A stretch of DNA of 64,000 nucleotides from Azoarcus sp. CIB. GTDB lineage: Bacteria > Pseudomonadota > Gammaproteobacteria > Burkholderiales > Rhodocyclaceae. Under the pieces are notes generated by a model that was given only the letters and a program-made list of their open reading frames with translations, made no database searches and was not told the DNA's origin. Below are positions 34,872 to 43,558 of the stretch, one piece after another. The position numbers were made by a program, and so were the translations under genes. Location of the stretch: positions 1,612,001 through 1,676,000 of the forward strand of contig NZ_CP011072.1 of assembly GCF_001190925.1 (NCBI RefSeq), written 5' to 3'. Within the stretch, counting starts at the first letter, position 1; each line of letters begins with the position of its first letter.

Positions 34872-36401
34872 ATGCACGCGACGACGCCCCTTCCCGATGA
34901 CCAGGCTGTGCTCAAGGCCCTGGTGACGGCCCAGCAGGCCGAGATCGCGCGCCTGAACTTCATCATTGCCAAGCTGCGCCGGATGCAGTTCGGTCGCCGC
35001 TCGGAACAATTAGACGGCACGCTCGCCCAGCTCGAACTCGCCCTTGAGGGCATCGAGACTGCCCGGCGCGAAGCCGCTGCAGACGTCTCGCCGGACACGA
35101 CCGCCGGCACAGCGTCGTCACCGAAACGCCCCGCCCGCAAACCCTTGCCCGATCACCTGCCGCGTGAGACGGTCGAGCATGCGCCCGCCGAAGGCGACTG
35201 CCCCGACTGCGGCAGCACCTTCGTGAAGCTCGGCGAGGACGTCTCGGAGATGCTCGAGTACGTGCCGGCCCACTTCAAGGTCATCCGGCACGTGCGCCCG
35301 AAGCTCGCCTGCTCGCGTTGCGAGTGCATCGTGCAGGCGACTGCACCCGCGCGGCCGATCGAACGCGGACTGCCCGGGCCGGCCTTGCTCGCGCATGTGC
35401 TGGTGGGCAAGTTCTGTGACCACCTGCCGTTGTATCGGCAGAGCGCCATCTATGCTCGCTCGGGCATCGAGCTCGACCGCTCGACGCTCGCCGACTGGGT
35501 CGGGCAATCGGCACAACTGCTCGCGCCCTTGGTCGAGGCGCTGCGCCGCTACGTGCTCGCCGCCGACAAGGTCCATGCCGACGACACCCCGCTGCCGGTG
35601 CTCGCGCCCGGCGAAGGACGGACCAAGACTGCCCGGTTATGGACTTACGTACGCGACGATCGCCCGGCGGGTAGCAATGACCCTCCGGCGGTGTGGTTCG
35701 CGTACTCGCCCAATCGCAAGGGCGAGCACCCGCAGCGCCATCTTCGCGCCTTCTGCGGCATCCTGCAGGCCGACGCCTATGCGGGTTTCAATGCGATTTA
35801 TGCGACTGGGCAGGTGCAGGAAGCCGCTTGCTGGGCCCATCTGAGACGCAAGTTCTTCGATGTGCACCGGGCACAGGCTTCGCCGATCGCTGCCGAGGCG
35901 CTCGCGCGGATCGGTCAACTCTACGCGATCGAAGCGAGCGTCCGCGGCGAACTCCCGCCGATCCGCCGCGTGGTGCGGCAGGCCCAGGCGCGTCCATTAC
36001 TGGAGGATTTGCGGGCTTGGTTGGAAGCGCAGAGCCGGCGCGTGTCGCGCAAGTCCGGCATCAGCGAGGCGATCCAGTACGGCCTGAACCACTGGCAGGC
36101 GCTCGTCCGCTACGCAGACGACGGTCGCATCGAAATCGACAACAATGCCGCCGAACGCGCCCTGCGCGCGGTGGCCTTGGGAAGAAAGAATTTCCTCTTC
36201 GGCGGTTCGGATGCCGGAGGCAATCGCGCGGCGACCCTCTACAGCCTGATCGGCACCGCCAAACTCAACGATCTCGACCCGGAAGCGTATCTACGCGACG
36301 TGCTGGCACGCATCGCCGAGCATCCGATCAACCGGATCGAAGACTTGCTGCCCTGGAATCTGGGCCGCGACCAATCCGACCCCCTGCGCAAGGCCGCCTG
36401 A
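34872..36401 (+). CDS. tnpC: IS66 TnpC transposase
   Basis: A 509-residue DDE transposase of full length. The N-terminal coiled coil ([20 protein letters not shown]), the zinc-finger-like EGDCPDCGS and [11 protein letters not shown], the catalytic [22 protein letters not shown] and the C-terminal Glu in [20 protein letters not shown] are all present. The family-specific end (LPWNLG) is kept. It is followed two bases later by the passenger gene. Confidence 0.95.
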   Translation: MHATTPLPDDQAVLKALVTAQQAEIARLNFIIAKLRRMQFGRRSEQLDGTLAQLELALEGIETARREAAADVSPDTTAGTASSPKRPARKPLPDHLPRETVEHAPAEGDCPDCGSTFVKLGEDVSEMLEYVPAHFKVIRHVRPKLACSRCECIVQATAPARPIERGLPGPALLAHVLVGKFCDHLPLYRQSAIYARSGIELDRSTLADWVGQSAQLLAPLVEALRRYVLAADKVHADDTPLPVLAPGEGRTKTARLWTYVRDDRPAGSNDPPAVWFAYSPNRKGEHPQRHLRAFCGILQADAYAGFNAIYATGQVQEAACWAHLRRKFFDVHRAQASPIAAEALARIGQLYAIEASVRGELPPIRRVVRQAQARPLLEDLRAWLEAQSRRVSRKSGISEAIQYGLNHWQALVRYADDGRIEIDNNAAERALRAVALGRKNFLFGGSDAGGNRAATLYSLIGTAKLNDLDPEAYLRDVLARIAEHPINRIEDLLPWNLGRDQSDPLRKAA

Positions 36402-36403
36402 CC

Positions 36404-36988
36404 ATGGGCACTGTTGTACGACTTCCCAAGGCGCGACCCGCGCCGCATCTGCTGCAACTGCGGATCGAGCTAGCCAGGATCAAGCCGGCCATCTGGCGTC
36501 GGGTGGCGGTCCCGGAAACCATCACGCTGCCGAAGCTGCATCAGGTCATCCAGGCCGTGATGGGCTGGCACGACTGCCATCTGCACGAGTTCGAGATCAC
36601 CGGCGAGCGCTATGGCGTCCCCGATCCCGATTACGACTTCGAGCCCGTTCGCAACGAACAACGCGTGCGGCTCGCGACCGCGCTCGGCGGCGCCAAATCC
36701 TTCCGCTACGTCTACGACTTCGGTGACGACTGGGAGCATCGCATCAAGGTCGAACGCCGCCTACCACCCGACTCGCTCTTCGATACGGCGCTCTGCCTTG
36801 GCGGCGCCAACGCCACCCCGCCTGAGGATGTCGGCGGCGCACCCGGCTACGCCGACTTCGTCGCGGCAATGGCCGATCCGGACCATCCTGAACACCACGA
36901 CATGCTCGAATGGTACGGCGCACCGTTCGATCCGGCCGCCTTCGACATCGCGGCGGTCGATCTGCGCCTCCACAAAATCAAGGTCTGA
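36404..36988 (+). CDS. Plasmid pRiA4b ORF-3-like protein
   Basis: A 194-residue protein of the IS66-associated pRiA4b family. It has [53 protein letters not shown] and [13 protein letters not shown], all family landmarks. The biochemical role is not known; it commonly travels with IS66 elements. Start ATG lies two bases after tnpC. Part of it is duplicated in inverted orientation at 33540-33961. Confidence 0.93.
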   Translation: MGTVVRLPKARPAPHLLQLRIELARIKPAIWRRVAVPETITLPKLHQVIQAVMGWHDCHLHEFEITGERYGVPDPDYDFEPVRNEQRVRLATALGGAKSFRYVYDFGDDWEHRIKVERRLPPDSLFDTALCLGGANATPPEDVGGAPGYADFVAAMADPDHPEHHDMLEWYGAPFDPAAFDIAAVDLRLHKIKV

Positions 36989-37018
36989 GCGTCAAGACGG
37001 TCTCGGGCGGACGCTTAC

Positions 37019-37286
37019 TCAGAATCTCATTGGCTTTGCGCAACTCACGGACCTCGCGCTCGAGTTCCTTGACGCGCTTCTGATCGGCCGTGGTAGGTCC
37101 GTCGCGCTGGCCGCTATCTCGTTCGTGCTGACGAACCCACGTCAGTAGCGTCTGCGGCGTGCAACCAATCTTGGCGGCGATGGATTCAACGGCTGCCCAC
37201 TGCGACGGATGATCGCCGCGACACTCGGCCACCATGCGTACGGCACGCTCACGGACCTCGGGGGAGAACTTCACTGACTTCTTCAT
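37019..37286 (-). pseudogene. IS3 orfA, 3'-truncated by IS66
   Basis: [38 protein letters not shown] and the leucine-zipper [16 protein letters not shown] are typical of IS3-family orfA. The frame is cut at about residue 89 by the IS66 right end, so the frameshift window leading to orfB is lost. Confidence 0.9.
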
Positions 37287-37317
37287 GGCTCTATCTTCTC
37301 AAGAATTAGAGCCTCCA

Positions 37318-37448
37318 CCAAACCCGGGGCGATTCAAGCTGCTTCCAACTACGAGTTTGTTCTGTGCAAGGGGCACGCGGAGTTGCTTCAAGCCCCTTTC
37401 GCCCCAGAGCATGTTGCACTAATGGCAAAGAGATACGCCGATGCCTAA
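37318..37448 (+). pseudogene. 3' end of a gene cut by IS3
   Basis: A coherent C-terminus (AIQAASNYEFVLCKGHAE and on to MAKRYADA) reads from the IS3 edge to a TAA inside GCCTAAC. The stop codon inside the attC core is the normal layout of an integron cassette gene. Function unknown. Confidence 0.45.
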
Positions 37449-37462
37449 CTCCAACGTTAGGC
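37443..37462 (+). other. Collapsed attC-like site
   Basis: GCCTAAC and GTTAGGC match the left and right attC core consensus exactly but are only six bases apart, so the central imperfect palindrome of an attC is missing. It marks a cassette boundary between the gene fragment on the left and the membrane-protein gene on the right. Confidence 0.5.
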
Positions 37463-37617
37463 CATCCACTGGGGTCGCATGACTGATTCAGATTTGCTTG
37501 CGTATGTTGGCGCAATCACTGGTGTGATCGGAGCCATAACGGGTATTGCTGGTGCCGTCATGGGCTACTTTAGCTACCGCAAGACGAATGAAATCAAAGC
37601 GCTCGAGCTGCGCCTAG

Positions 37618-38839
37618 GGAAATGCTGAACAAATCAAGTTCAAGCGCCCGCGGACCGATTTCGAGCGCGTATCAGTGATGACCATTCGAGGTCGAAGACA
37701 TTTTTCGCTTCCGATCGGGTCGTTCACGGGCTGTTGCCCCCCGTTTTCGCTCCTTGGTGTCCCATCAGGACGCACCTCGGGCATGAAGCGCCAACAACGG
37801 TCGGCGCGCCAGGAACAGATTGGCCAGGCCGAAGAGCGAGAACAACTGAGCTTCGTTCTTCGCCAGCCCGCGGTAGCGGGTCTTCTTATGCTTGAAGAGG
37901 TTCTTGACCACATGGAACGGGTGCTCGACCTTGGCGCGAATGCTCGCCTTGACGCGCTCAAGCTTCTCGAGAAGCTTCCCCAGCCGGTTGGCCGGCAATG
38001 CCTTGCGCTTGCTGCGCTTCATGGCGACGTGCCAGGTCACCTTGGTGCCCCGGTTCTCTTCGCGCTTCTCGACGCCCTGATAGCCCGCGTCACCGAGCAC
38101 CTCCGTCTCCTTACCGTGCAGCAGCTTGTGCGTCTGGCTCACGTCGCTCACGTGGGCGGCCGTCGCGACCACCGCATGCACCAAGCCTGACTCGGCATCG
38201 ACGCCGATGTGCGCCTTCATCCCGAAGTACCACTGGTTGCCCTTCTTTGCTTGGTGCATCTCGGGGTCGCGCGCCTTGGCGCGGTTCTTGGTCGAGGGCG
38301 GCGCAGCGATCAGGGTGGCATCAACGATGGTGCCCTCGCGCATCATCAGGCCCTTCTCGGCGAGATGCGTCTTGATGACCTCGAAGATCTTGCGCGTAAG
38401 CCCGTGCGTCTCCAGCAGGCGGCGGAACTTCAACAGCGTGGTCGCGTCGGGCGCCGCTTCCCGAGCCAAGTCGATGCCGACGAAGCCGCGGATCGCCTGG
38501 CTGTCGTAGATCGCGTCCTCAATCCCTTCGTCCGACAACCCGAAACACTGCTGCGCCACGTACATCCGCAGCATCCGTCCCACCCCGATCGGCGGGCGCC
38601 CGCGACCCGCGCCCTTCGGGTAGAACGGCTCGATCTCGGCCTCCAGCGCCGACCACGGCGTCACCGCCTCGATCTCGGCGAGGAACCGGTCACGCCGCGT
38701 CTGCTTCTTCTTGGCGGCGTACTCCAGCTCGGAAAAGCTCGATTGCATCGGTTGAGGTCCCGTTGTGGCTCAGCAGCGGCCATTATCTCAAAGGCATCCC
38801 ACCAGCCGGGCGGTGGCGGACGAATAAATCAGTGGCTCC
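37618..38839 (-). mobile_element. IS5-family insertion sequence
   Basis: A 1222-bp element flanked by CTAG on both sides (37614-37617 and 38840-38843), the YTAR target duplication of the IS5 group. Termini begin GGAAATGCTGA and GGAGCCACTGA (read inward), an imperfect inverted repeat. It interrupts a small membrane-protein gene. Confidence 0.9.
37765..38748 (-). CDS. IS5-family transposase
   Basis: A 327-residue DDE transposase. Landmarks are the N-terminal SFSELEYAAKKKQTRRDRFL, GTIVDATLIAAPPSTKN (first Asp), EVLGDAGYQGVEKRE (second Asp) and VKASIRAKVEHPFHVVKNLF with the catalytic Glu. Length and frame are normal, so it is probably active. Confidence 0.95.
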   Translation of the reverse strand: MQSSFSELEYAAKKKQTRRDRFLAEIEAVTPWSALEAEIEPFYPKGAGRGRPPIGVGRMLRMYVAQQCFGLSDEGIEDAIYDSQAIRGFVGIDLAREAAPDATTLLKFRRLLETHGLTRKIFEVIKTHLAEKGLMMREGTIVDATLIAAPPSTKNRAKARDPEMHQAKKGNQWYFGMKAHIGVDAESGLVHAVVATAAHVSDVSQTHKLLHGKETEVLGDAGYQGVEKREENRGTKVTWHVAMKRSKRKALPANRLGKLLEKLERVKASIRAKVEHPFHVVKNLFKHKKTRYRGLAKNEAQLFSLFGLANLFLARRPLLALHARGAS

Positions 38840-39220
38840 CTAGAACTCATGAAGTCGGGCGTAGAGGTGTTTCAAAGCGCCGATAGTCTGGTGGACCTGC
38901 TTGCTCGTGCAAAACGATCACGGGACGCAGTTGCAGCAGCAATGGGCTCGCACAACTCTGGCGCTCATGATAGATGGATTCGTCAACACGCAGCAGACGA
39001 AGAATCCCTTGCGTCGATCAATGAATCGGTAGATGAACTGAATTTTGACTACTCCAACGCACCGCTACACGAGCTTGAGCGGGCGATCACGGATGTTCAT
39101 GCCCTGCGAACGATCGTAGGCAGCATAACGGAAAAATACGTTGATTCTATTGCGGAAGACGATCGCAATCGAGAGTTCATTCGGGACCAAGCCCATGCAA
39201 GAGTTAACCGTTGGCTTAAA

Positions 39221-39290
39221 TTCTAACCACTGCGTGCAGCGGACCGTCAAAAGCTGCGCTTTTGCCGTCCGCTGAAGGCGCACGTTATAA
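39221..39290 (+). other. attC-like cassette recombination site
   Basis: Outer cores TTCTAAC (39221) and GTTATAA (39284) flank nested stems: CAGCGGAC pairs with GTCCGCTG (39237-39274) and CAAAAGC with GCTTTTG around TGC. The stop codon of the upstream gene lies in the left core and the next start is 15 bases beyond the right core, as in cassette arrays. Confidence 0.68.
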
Positions 39291-39304
39291 CTCATGCATA
39301 CATC

Positions 39305-39916
39305 ATGCGAATCGATGGCGCTGTAAAAACATGGAATGACGAGCGGGGCTTTGGCTTCATCGAGCCTTTGCATGGCGGCCAAGAAATCTTTGTTCACATC
39401 AAAGCCTTTACGTCGCGCTCGGGCCGCCCTGAGGTCGGTCAGCGAGTTACGTTTGAGGTCGAAATGGCCCCTGATGGAAAGAAACGCGCAAAACGCGTCG
39501 AGGTAATCAGAGCCACGCGCGCACGAGTGAAAGCACGAAATGAGAATCCAGCGCAGTGGGGTACTGCAACTCTGTTCGCCATTCCTGCGTTCTTCATTCT
39601 CTTCACCATCACCGCATTCTTCTGGAAGGTTCCGGTTTGGGTCGGTGCCCTCTACGTCGGCGCAAGTGTGTTGTGCTTCGTCGTATACGCCAGCGACAAG
39701 TCTGCCGCCGCTGCCGATCGGTGGCGCGTCAGCGAAGACACATTGCTTGCTTTGGGGCTCATCGGAGGCTGGCCCGGGGCGATCGTCGCTCAACAGTTCC
39801 TGCGCCACAAATCCAGCAAGATTTCGTTCCGCACCAAGTTCTGGGCAACCGTCGTCGCAAACGTTCTGGGGTTTCTTGTCCTCAATTCTCCCGTGCGATC
39901 CATGGTGTTCACGTGA
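39305..39916 (+). CDS. Cold-shock domain plus DUF1294 membrane protein
   Basis: A 203-residue protein. Residues 1-68 are a cold-shock domain (GAVKTWNDERGFGFIEP with the RNP-1-like KGFGFI equivalent, then EIFVHIKAF). After a basic linker come a hydrophobic hairpin (about 85-125) and the DUF1294 signature VYASDKSAAAADRWRVSEDTLLALGLIGGWPG with a final membrane segment near 180. Fusions of this kind are widespread; the role is unknown but suggests membrane-tethered nucleic-acid binding. It lies between two attC-like sites and is probably a cassette gene. Confidence 0.88.
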   Translation: MRIDGAVKTWNDERGFGFIEPLHGGQEIFVHIKAFTSRSGRPEVGQRVTFEVEMAPDGKKRAKRVEVIRATRARVKARNENPAQWGTATLFAIPAFFILFTITAFFWKVPVWVGALYVGASVLCFVVYASDKSAAAADRWRVSEDTLLALGLIGGWPGAIVAQQFLRHKSSKISFRTKFWATVVANVLGFLVLNSPVRSMVFT

Positions 39917-39936
39917 CTTCTAGCATTCCGGGCAAT

Positions 39937-40007
39937 CTGACAACTGAAAGCGGTGCGCTCTTCGAACGAGCCGCCTCGCGCGGTTGCAAGTAATCTCCAC
40001 GTTGTGC
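39937..40007 (+). other. Weaker attC-like site
   Basis: TGACAAC near 39938 and GTTGTGC at 40001 are partly complementary cores, about 70 bases apart. Between them GCGG...CTC pairs with GAG...CCGC around TTCGAAC. It is less regular than the site at 39221, but at the right place after the previous gene. Confidence 0.4.
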
Positions 40008-40012
40008 GCACA

Positions 40013-40294
40013 ATGCCAAGTCCGGTTAGCACCGCCCCCTTTCATACATTGATGGGCTCCTTGAAGGCAAGCGGTTTCACTGCGCAGGCGGCTCGTCTTG
40101 AAGAGGTTCTGGATGGTACGTGGACAACCTCGACTGAGCTGATTGGTGAACTTGGTGCAGTGGTATGCGCAATCCGTAGGGAGTGCAGGCCTCTCACCTT
40201 TGCCCAGAAACGATTGATCAGGGCTTGCCTCAGGGAGGTACGGAAGGCGTGGCCGGGGTTTGGATGGTTCAGCGGGTTTCCTTTTCGCTGGTAG
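40013..40294 (+). CDS. Small hypothetical protein, last cassette
   Basis: A 93-residue protein starting MPSPVSTAPFHTLMGSLKAS, with a helical middle (AQAARLEEVLDGTWTTSTEL) and a basic end (FAQKRLIRACLREVRKAWPG). No known domain. It directly follows an attC-like site and is followed by catabolic genes on the other strand, so it may be the last cassette of the array. Confidence 0.5.
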   Translation: MPSPVSTAPFHTLMGSLKASGFTAQAARLEEVLDGTWTTSTELIGELGAVVCAIRRECRPLTFAQKRLIRACLREVRKAWPGFGWFSGFPFRW

Positions 40295-40333
40295 CGGTGG
40301 CGACAATTCAAGGGGATCTCGCGCGATGCATCA

Positions 40334-42034
40334 TCAAGCCTCCGCAGGCTGCCCCCCATACGCGCGCTTGAGCTCCACCTTCAGCAGCTTCCCCGCAGGA
40401 TTGCGGGGCAGGGCCTCGCTGCGCACATGTACGACGACCGGCACCTTGTAGGCCGCGAGACGCGCCGCGACGTGCTCGCGCAGCGCCTCGGACGTCACCG
40501 CGCCGGGCGGGTCCACAACGACGGCGGCGACTACCGCCTCGCCCGACTTTTCGTCCGGTACTGCGAACACGGCTGCCTCGATGACTGACGCATGCTCCAG
40601 CAGGCAGGACTCGACTTCGGCCGCGGCGATTTTCTCACCGCTACGGTTGATCACGTCCTTGATGCGATCGACGACGAACAGGAAGCCCTCGTCGTCGAGA
40701 TAGCCGACGTCGCCGGTGTGGAACCAGCCGTCGACCAGCGCCGAGGCGGTCGCCTCCGGATTGCGCCAGTAACCCTGCATCACGGTGATGCCGCGCAGCC
40801 AGATCTCGCCGGACTCGCCGGCGGGCAGGGCCTTGCCGTCCGGGTCGGCGATGCGCACGTCGATGATGGGTGAGGTGATGCCCGAGCTGCGGGGTTTGTA
40901 TTTGAAGAGCTCTCCCGAGCCGGCGGCGCCGACGCCGTTGGTTTCCGTGAGTCCGAACCCGATGCCGGACAGCCCGTTCGGGCGGGCGGCGAACACGCTG
41001 CGGATCAGCGGCTGGGGCAGGCCGGCCCCGCCGAAGCCGAGGCCGCCGAGGCTGCCGGTGATCGCCGGGTCGTCGAAGCCGGGGGCCGCGAGGAGTTGCG
41101 CCACCATCGACGGCGCGCCGTTGAATTGGGTGATCTTCTCATCGCGGATCAGGTCCAGCGCCTGCCCGGGATCCCAGCGGTGCATGAACACCAGGCGGCG
41201 GCCGTTGCGCAGGGCCGACAACAGCTGCGCATGCAGGCCGCTGACGTGGAAGAGCGGCACCGCGGTGAGGGTCGTCGGTGCGAGGCCGCTTTGCATGAGG
41301 GCAGCGACGGCCTGCGGCGAGGTCATCGCGGAGATCGCACCGATGAAGTCGATGTTGAACAGGGCCTGGCACACGGCGCGCTGCGAGGACAGCACGCCCT
41401 TCGCCTGGCTCGTCGCGCCGGAGGTGAACAGGATCAGCGCCGGATCGTCCGGACCGAGGGCGGGCCGTTGCAGTGTCTCGGGGGCACGTGACGCAAGCGC
41501 CTCATAGGACAGCACGCCCTCGGATGCCTGCCCGCCAACGAGCACGATGCGGCAGCCGGGTACGCCCGTGTCGCCTTCGATGCGTTCGAGGCGCTCCGGA
41601 TCGCAGAACAGCAAGGTCGGTTCGACGTCGGTAAGGGCAGCCCGCAACTCGCCGCGCAGACCGAAGCTGTTGAGCGGGGCCGGAACGGCGCCGAGAAGGG
41701 CCGCGGCGGCAAACGCGACGACCCATTCGGGACGGTTGCGCATCGCGATCGCCACGCGGTCACCGCGTTGCAGGCCGTGCTGCTGCAGCGCGGAGGCGAC
41801 GGCGTCGACTTCCGCGAAGAAGCGGTTGAAGGTCCAGTGCTCGCCCTGATAGACGACAAAGAGCTTGTCGCCATGCGGGCGGCCGGCGTCGATCAGGACC
41901 GGCAGGTCGGGGAAGGCATTCCGGTACATTTTTACCGGACGCCCTCCGACTTCGCATTCGGTCAGCTCGAACGGCGCCCCGGGCGCCAGCAGTTGCGCGC
42001 GGGCAGCCGCCAGCGCGTCGATGATGTTCGTCAT
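40334..42034 (-). CDS. AMP-forming acyl-CoA ligase
   Basis: A 566-residue class I adenylate-forming enzyme that would convert a carboxylic acid, ATP and CoA into an acyl-CoA. The P-loop-like ILFTSGATSQAKGV, the A5 motif GFGLTETNG, A7 HTGDVGYLDDEGFLFVVDRI, A8 DVINRSGEKIAAAEVE and A10 NPAGKLLKVEL with the catalytic Lys are all present. GGAGGG precedes the ATG. It opens the catabolic block on the minus strand; by context the substrate may be a side-chain or ring-derived acid of an alicyclic or steroid compound. The substrate cannot be read from the sequence. Confidence 0.9.
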   Translation of the reverse strand: MTNIIDALAAARAQLLAPGAPFELTECEVGGRPVKMYRNAFPDLPVLIDAGRPHGDKLFVVYQGEHWTFNRFFAEVDAVASALQQHGLQRGDRVAIAMRNRPEWVVAFAAAALLGAVPAPLNSFGLRGELRAALTDVEPTLLFCDPERLERIEGDTGVPGCRIVLVGGQASEGVLSYEALASRAPETLQRPALGPDDPALILFTSGATSQAKGVLSSQRAVCQALFNIDFIGAISAMTSPQAVAALMQSGLAPTTLTAVPLFHVSGLHAQLLSALRNGRRLVFMHRWDPGQALDLIRDEKITQFNGAPSMVAQLLAAPGFDDPAITGSLGGLGFGGAGLPQPLIRSVFAARPNGLSGIGFGLTETNGVGAAGSGELFKYKPRSSGITSPIIDVRIADPDGKALPAGESGEIWLRGITVMQGYWRNPEATASALVDGWFHTGDVGYLDDEGFLFVVDRIKDVINRSGEKIAAAEVESCLLEHASVIEAAVFAVPDEKSGEAVVAAVVVDPPGAVTSEALREHVAARLAAYKVPVVVHVRSEALPRNPAGKLLKVELKRAYGGQPAEA

Positions 42035-42104
42035 TCGTCCCTCCGTGGCGGCGGTGCAGGTCTTCCGCCGCTGTCCTTGTTCGTGCGTGAATGCATCGCG
42101 GTCA

Positions 42105-42212
42105 CTCCCTCCCCTTCAAGGGGAGGGCTGGGGTGGGGATGGGTTAGGCAAGCGTCGCCGAAACCCATCCCCCTCCTAACCTCCCCCCTTGAAGGGGGAG
42201 GAATAAGGTGCC
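42105..42212. repeat. Interspersed palindromic repeat, copy 1
   Basis: About 108 bp beginning CTCCCTCCCCTTCAAGGGG and ending in the mirror-like CCTTGAAGGGGGAGG; GATGGGTT and AACCCATC pair in the middle. It recurs at 48113 and 50148 between genes. Confidence 0.85.
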
Positions 42213-42252
42213 CGAGCGGAGTCCATCCAAGTGATCGCCGCCTTTCTACTTG

Positions 42253-43335
42253 CTAAGTTGCCGCGCTGAACCGATAGGCGCCGTCATCGTCGAGCACGCG
42301 GCGCAGTTCGCCTTCGTATCGCAACCACGACAGGTGTGCAATGGTCTCGCCGATCGCGAGCATGTCGTCGGCGCCCCCGAGGATGCGCGGGAACAGTCGC
42401 CCCATGGCCTCGAAGGCCGTGCAGCTGCCTGCACCGGCGACGAATTCGCGCAGGATGTCGAACTGCTGACGGTGGTGCTCGCGCAGTTCGCGCACGCGCG
42501 CGTTGAGGCCGCGGAAGACCAGTTGGTGCGACGGCAGCACGAGCGTCTCGGCGGCCAGGCGATCGAGGCGCCCGAGCGATTCGATCCACAGCTTGAGCGG
42601 ATTCGCCTCCGGTTCGACGCCCGACACCAGTACGTTCGACGTGATGCGTGGCAGCAGCTGATCTCCGGCGATCAGGATTCGGTCCGACTCGCAGTACAAG
42701 CAGGCATGTTCCGGCGAATGCCCTTCGCCGATCACGATGCGCCACGTGCGGCCGCCAATGTGAAGCTCGTCGCCCTCGCGCAGGCGCCTGAACGCATGGG
42801 GGTGGGGCGGCATGAAGGGGTCGCGCCGCACCGCACCGAACATCCGGTCGATGCGCGCATCGGGCATGCCCGCCCGCTGATAGAACTGGCGCAGCGGGGC
42901 GGGCAGCGGGTCGGGCACCTGCTCGTTCAGCCCCCGCATGGTGAAGAACTCGCCGTGCGTCATGAACAGCGGGATGTCGAAGCGCTCCGTGAACCACGCC
43001 GCGAGTCCCGCGTGGTCGTAATGGAAGTGCGTGCAGATCAGCCCCTTCACCGGCAGGCCCTTCAGGTGGCGGGCGATGATCGTGTCCCACAGGGCCTTCG
43101 ATTTGCCGGTGTTGAGGCCGGTGTCGACCACGAGCCAGCCGTCGCCGTCCTCCAGCAGGTAGACGTTGATGTGGTCGAGCTGCATCGGCATGGGGATGCG
43201 CGCCCAGAGGATGCCGGGCGCCAGCGCGACGACTTCGCCATCGGGGGCAGGGGCGGCAAACGGATACTGCAGCCCTCCCTCCTCCTTTCCCTGACCGGCT
43301 AGCGCCGGTTCCGAAACAAGCCCGTGGTCTGGCAT
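42253..43335 (-). CDS. MBL-fold metallohydrolase
   Basis: A 360-residue metallo-beta-lactamase-fold protein. HFHYDHAG gives the HxHxDH metal motif; further ligands are visible in GEGHSPEHACLY, LIAGDQLLP and LPSHQLVF. Residues after about 260 form a helical C-terminal domain with REHHRQQFDIL. This subgroup is common in catabolic clusters, probably acting on a thioester or lactone, but the substrate is unknown. AGGAG precedes ATG. It is transcribed away from the Rieske oxygenase gene, sharing a divergent promoter region. Confidence 0.88.
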   Translation of the reverse strand: MPDHGLVSEPALAGQGKEEGGLQYPFAAPAPDGEVVALAPGILWARIPMPMQLDHINVYLLEDGDGWLVVDTGLNTGKSKALWDTIIARHLKGLPVKGLICTHFHYDHAGLAAWFTERFDIPLFMTHGEFFTMRGLNEQVPDPLPAPLRQFYQRAGMPDARIDRMFGAVRRDPFMPPHPHAFRRLREGDELHIGGRTWRIVIGEGHSPEHACLYCESDRILIAGDQLLPRITSNVLVSGVEPEANPLKLWIESLGRLDRLAAETLVLPSHQLVFRGLNARVRELREHHRQQFDILREFVAGAGSCTAFEAMGRLFPRILGGADDMLAIGETIAHLSWLRYEGELRRVLDDDGAYRFSAAT

Positions 43336-43408
43336 GAATGCTCCTGTGTGCTGCGGTCGGCAGTGCCCGATCGTTGCTGCAATCTAGATCGGCCCGGGGC
43401 GCAGAAAA

Positions 43409-43426
43409 ACGTCCAAAAGGACGATG
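43409..43426. promoter_or_regulatory. Candidate operator, CGTCC-AAAA-GGACG palindrome
   Basis: In the divergent region between the MBL and Rieske genes. CGTCCAAAAGGACG is a perfect inverted repeat with four-base centre; on the minus strand it reads CATCGTCC, the motif that recurs at 43471, 45448 and 46625. Confidence 0.4.
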
Positions 43427-43470
43427 CCGCCCCACGTCCTCGCGAAAGGCGAGTCGCACGCCGCCACGAC

Positions 43471-43490
43471 CATCGTCCAAACAGAGGATG
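43471..43490. promoter_or_regulatory. Candidate operator, CATCGTCC motif
   Basis: CATCGTCCAAACAGAGGATG is an imperfect dyad 69 bases before the Rieske ATG. Its first 12 bases are identical to 46625-46636 in another promoter region of the island. Confidence 0.4.
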
Positions 43491-43558
43491 TGGAAGGGGG
43501 CGGTGCACTCGAAAATCTGGGTGAAATTCCCCATACCCCATCAAGAGGAGACAGCTCG

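Larger units (their letters stand above)
33962..37018 (+). mobile_element. IS66-family element with accessory gene
   Basis: Left terminal repeat GTAAGCGTCCGCCC at 33962, right repeat (reverse complement) ending at 37018. Carries tnpA, tnpB, tnpC and a pRiA4b-type passenger in one orientation. A second inverted copy of the right end lies directly to its left. Confidence 0.88.
33288..37317 (-). mobile_element. IS3-family element split by an IS66 element
   Basis: Both outer ends read TGGAGGC inward (33288 and 37317). The right part holds the orfA start and the left part only the end of orfB; the central IS3 sequence has been replaced by the IS66 block 33510-37018. This element is dead. Confidence 0.78.
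37479..39226 (+). pseudogene. Small membrane protein gene interrupted by IS5
   Basis: The 5' part (37479-37617) encodes MTDSDLLAYVGAITGVIGAI, a hydrophobic helix to about residue 32, and a basic stretch. The 3' part (from 38844) continues in the same frame once IS5 and one CTAG are removed: LRLELMKSGVEVFQSADSL and so on to VNRWLKF. The restored product is about 173 residues: one N-terminal transmembrane helix and a helical cytoplasmic domain. The stop codon lies inside an attC core, so it was a complete integron cassette before insertion. Function unknown. Confidence 0.75.
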
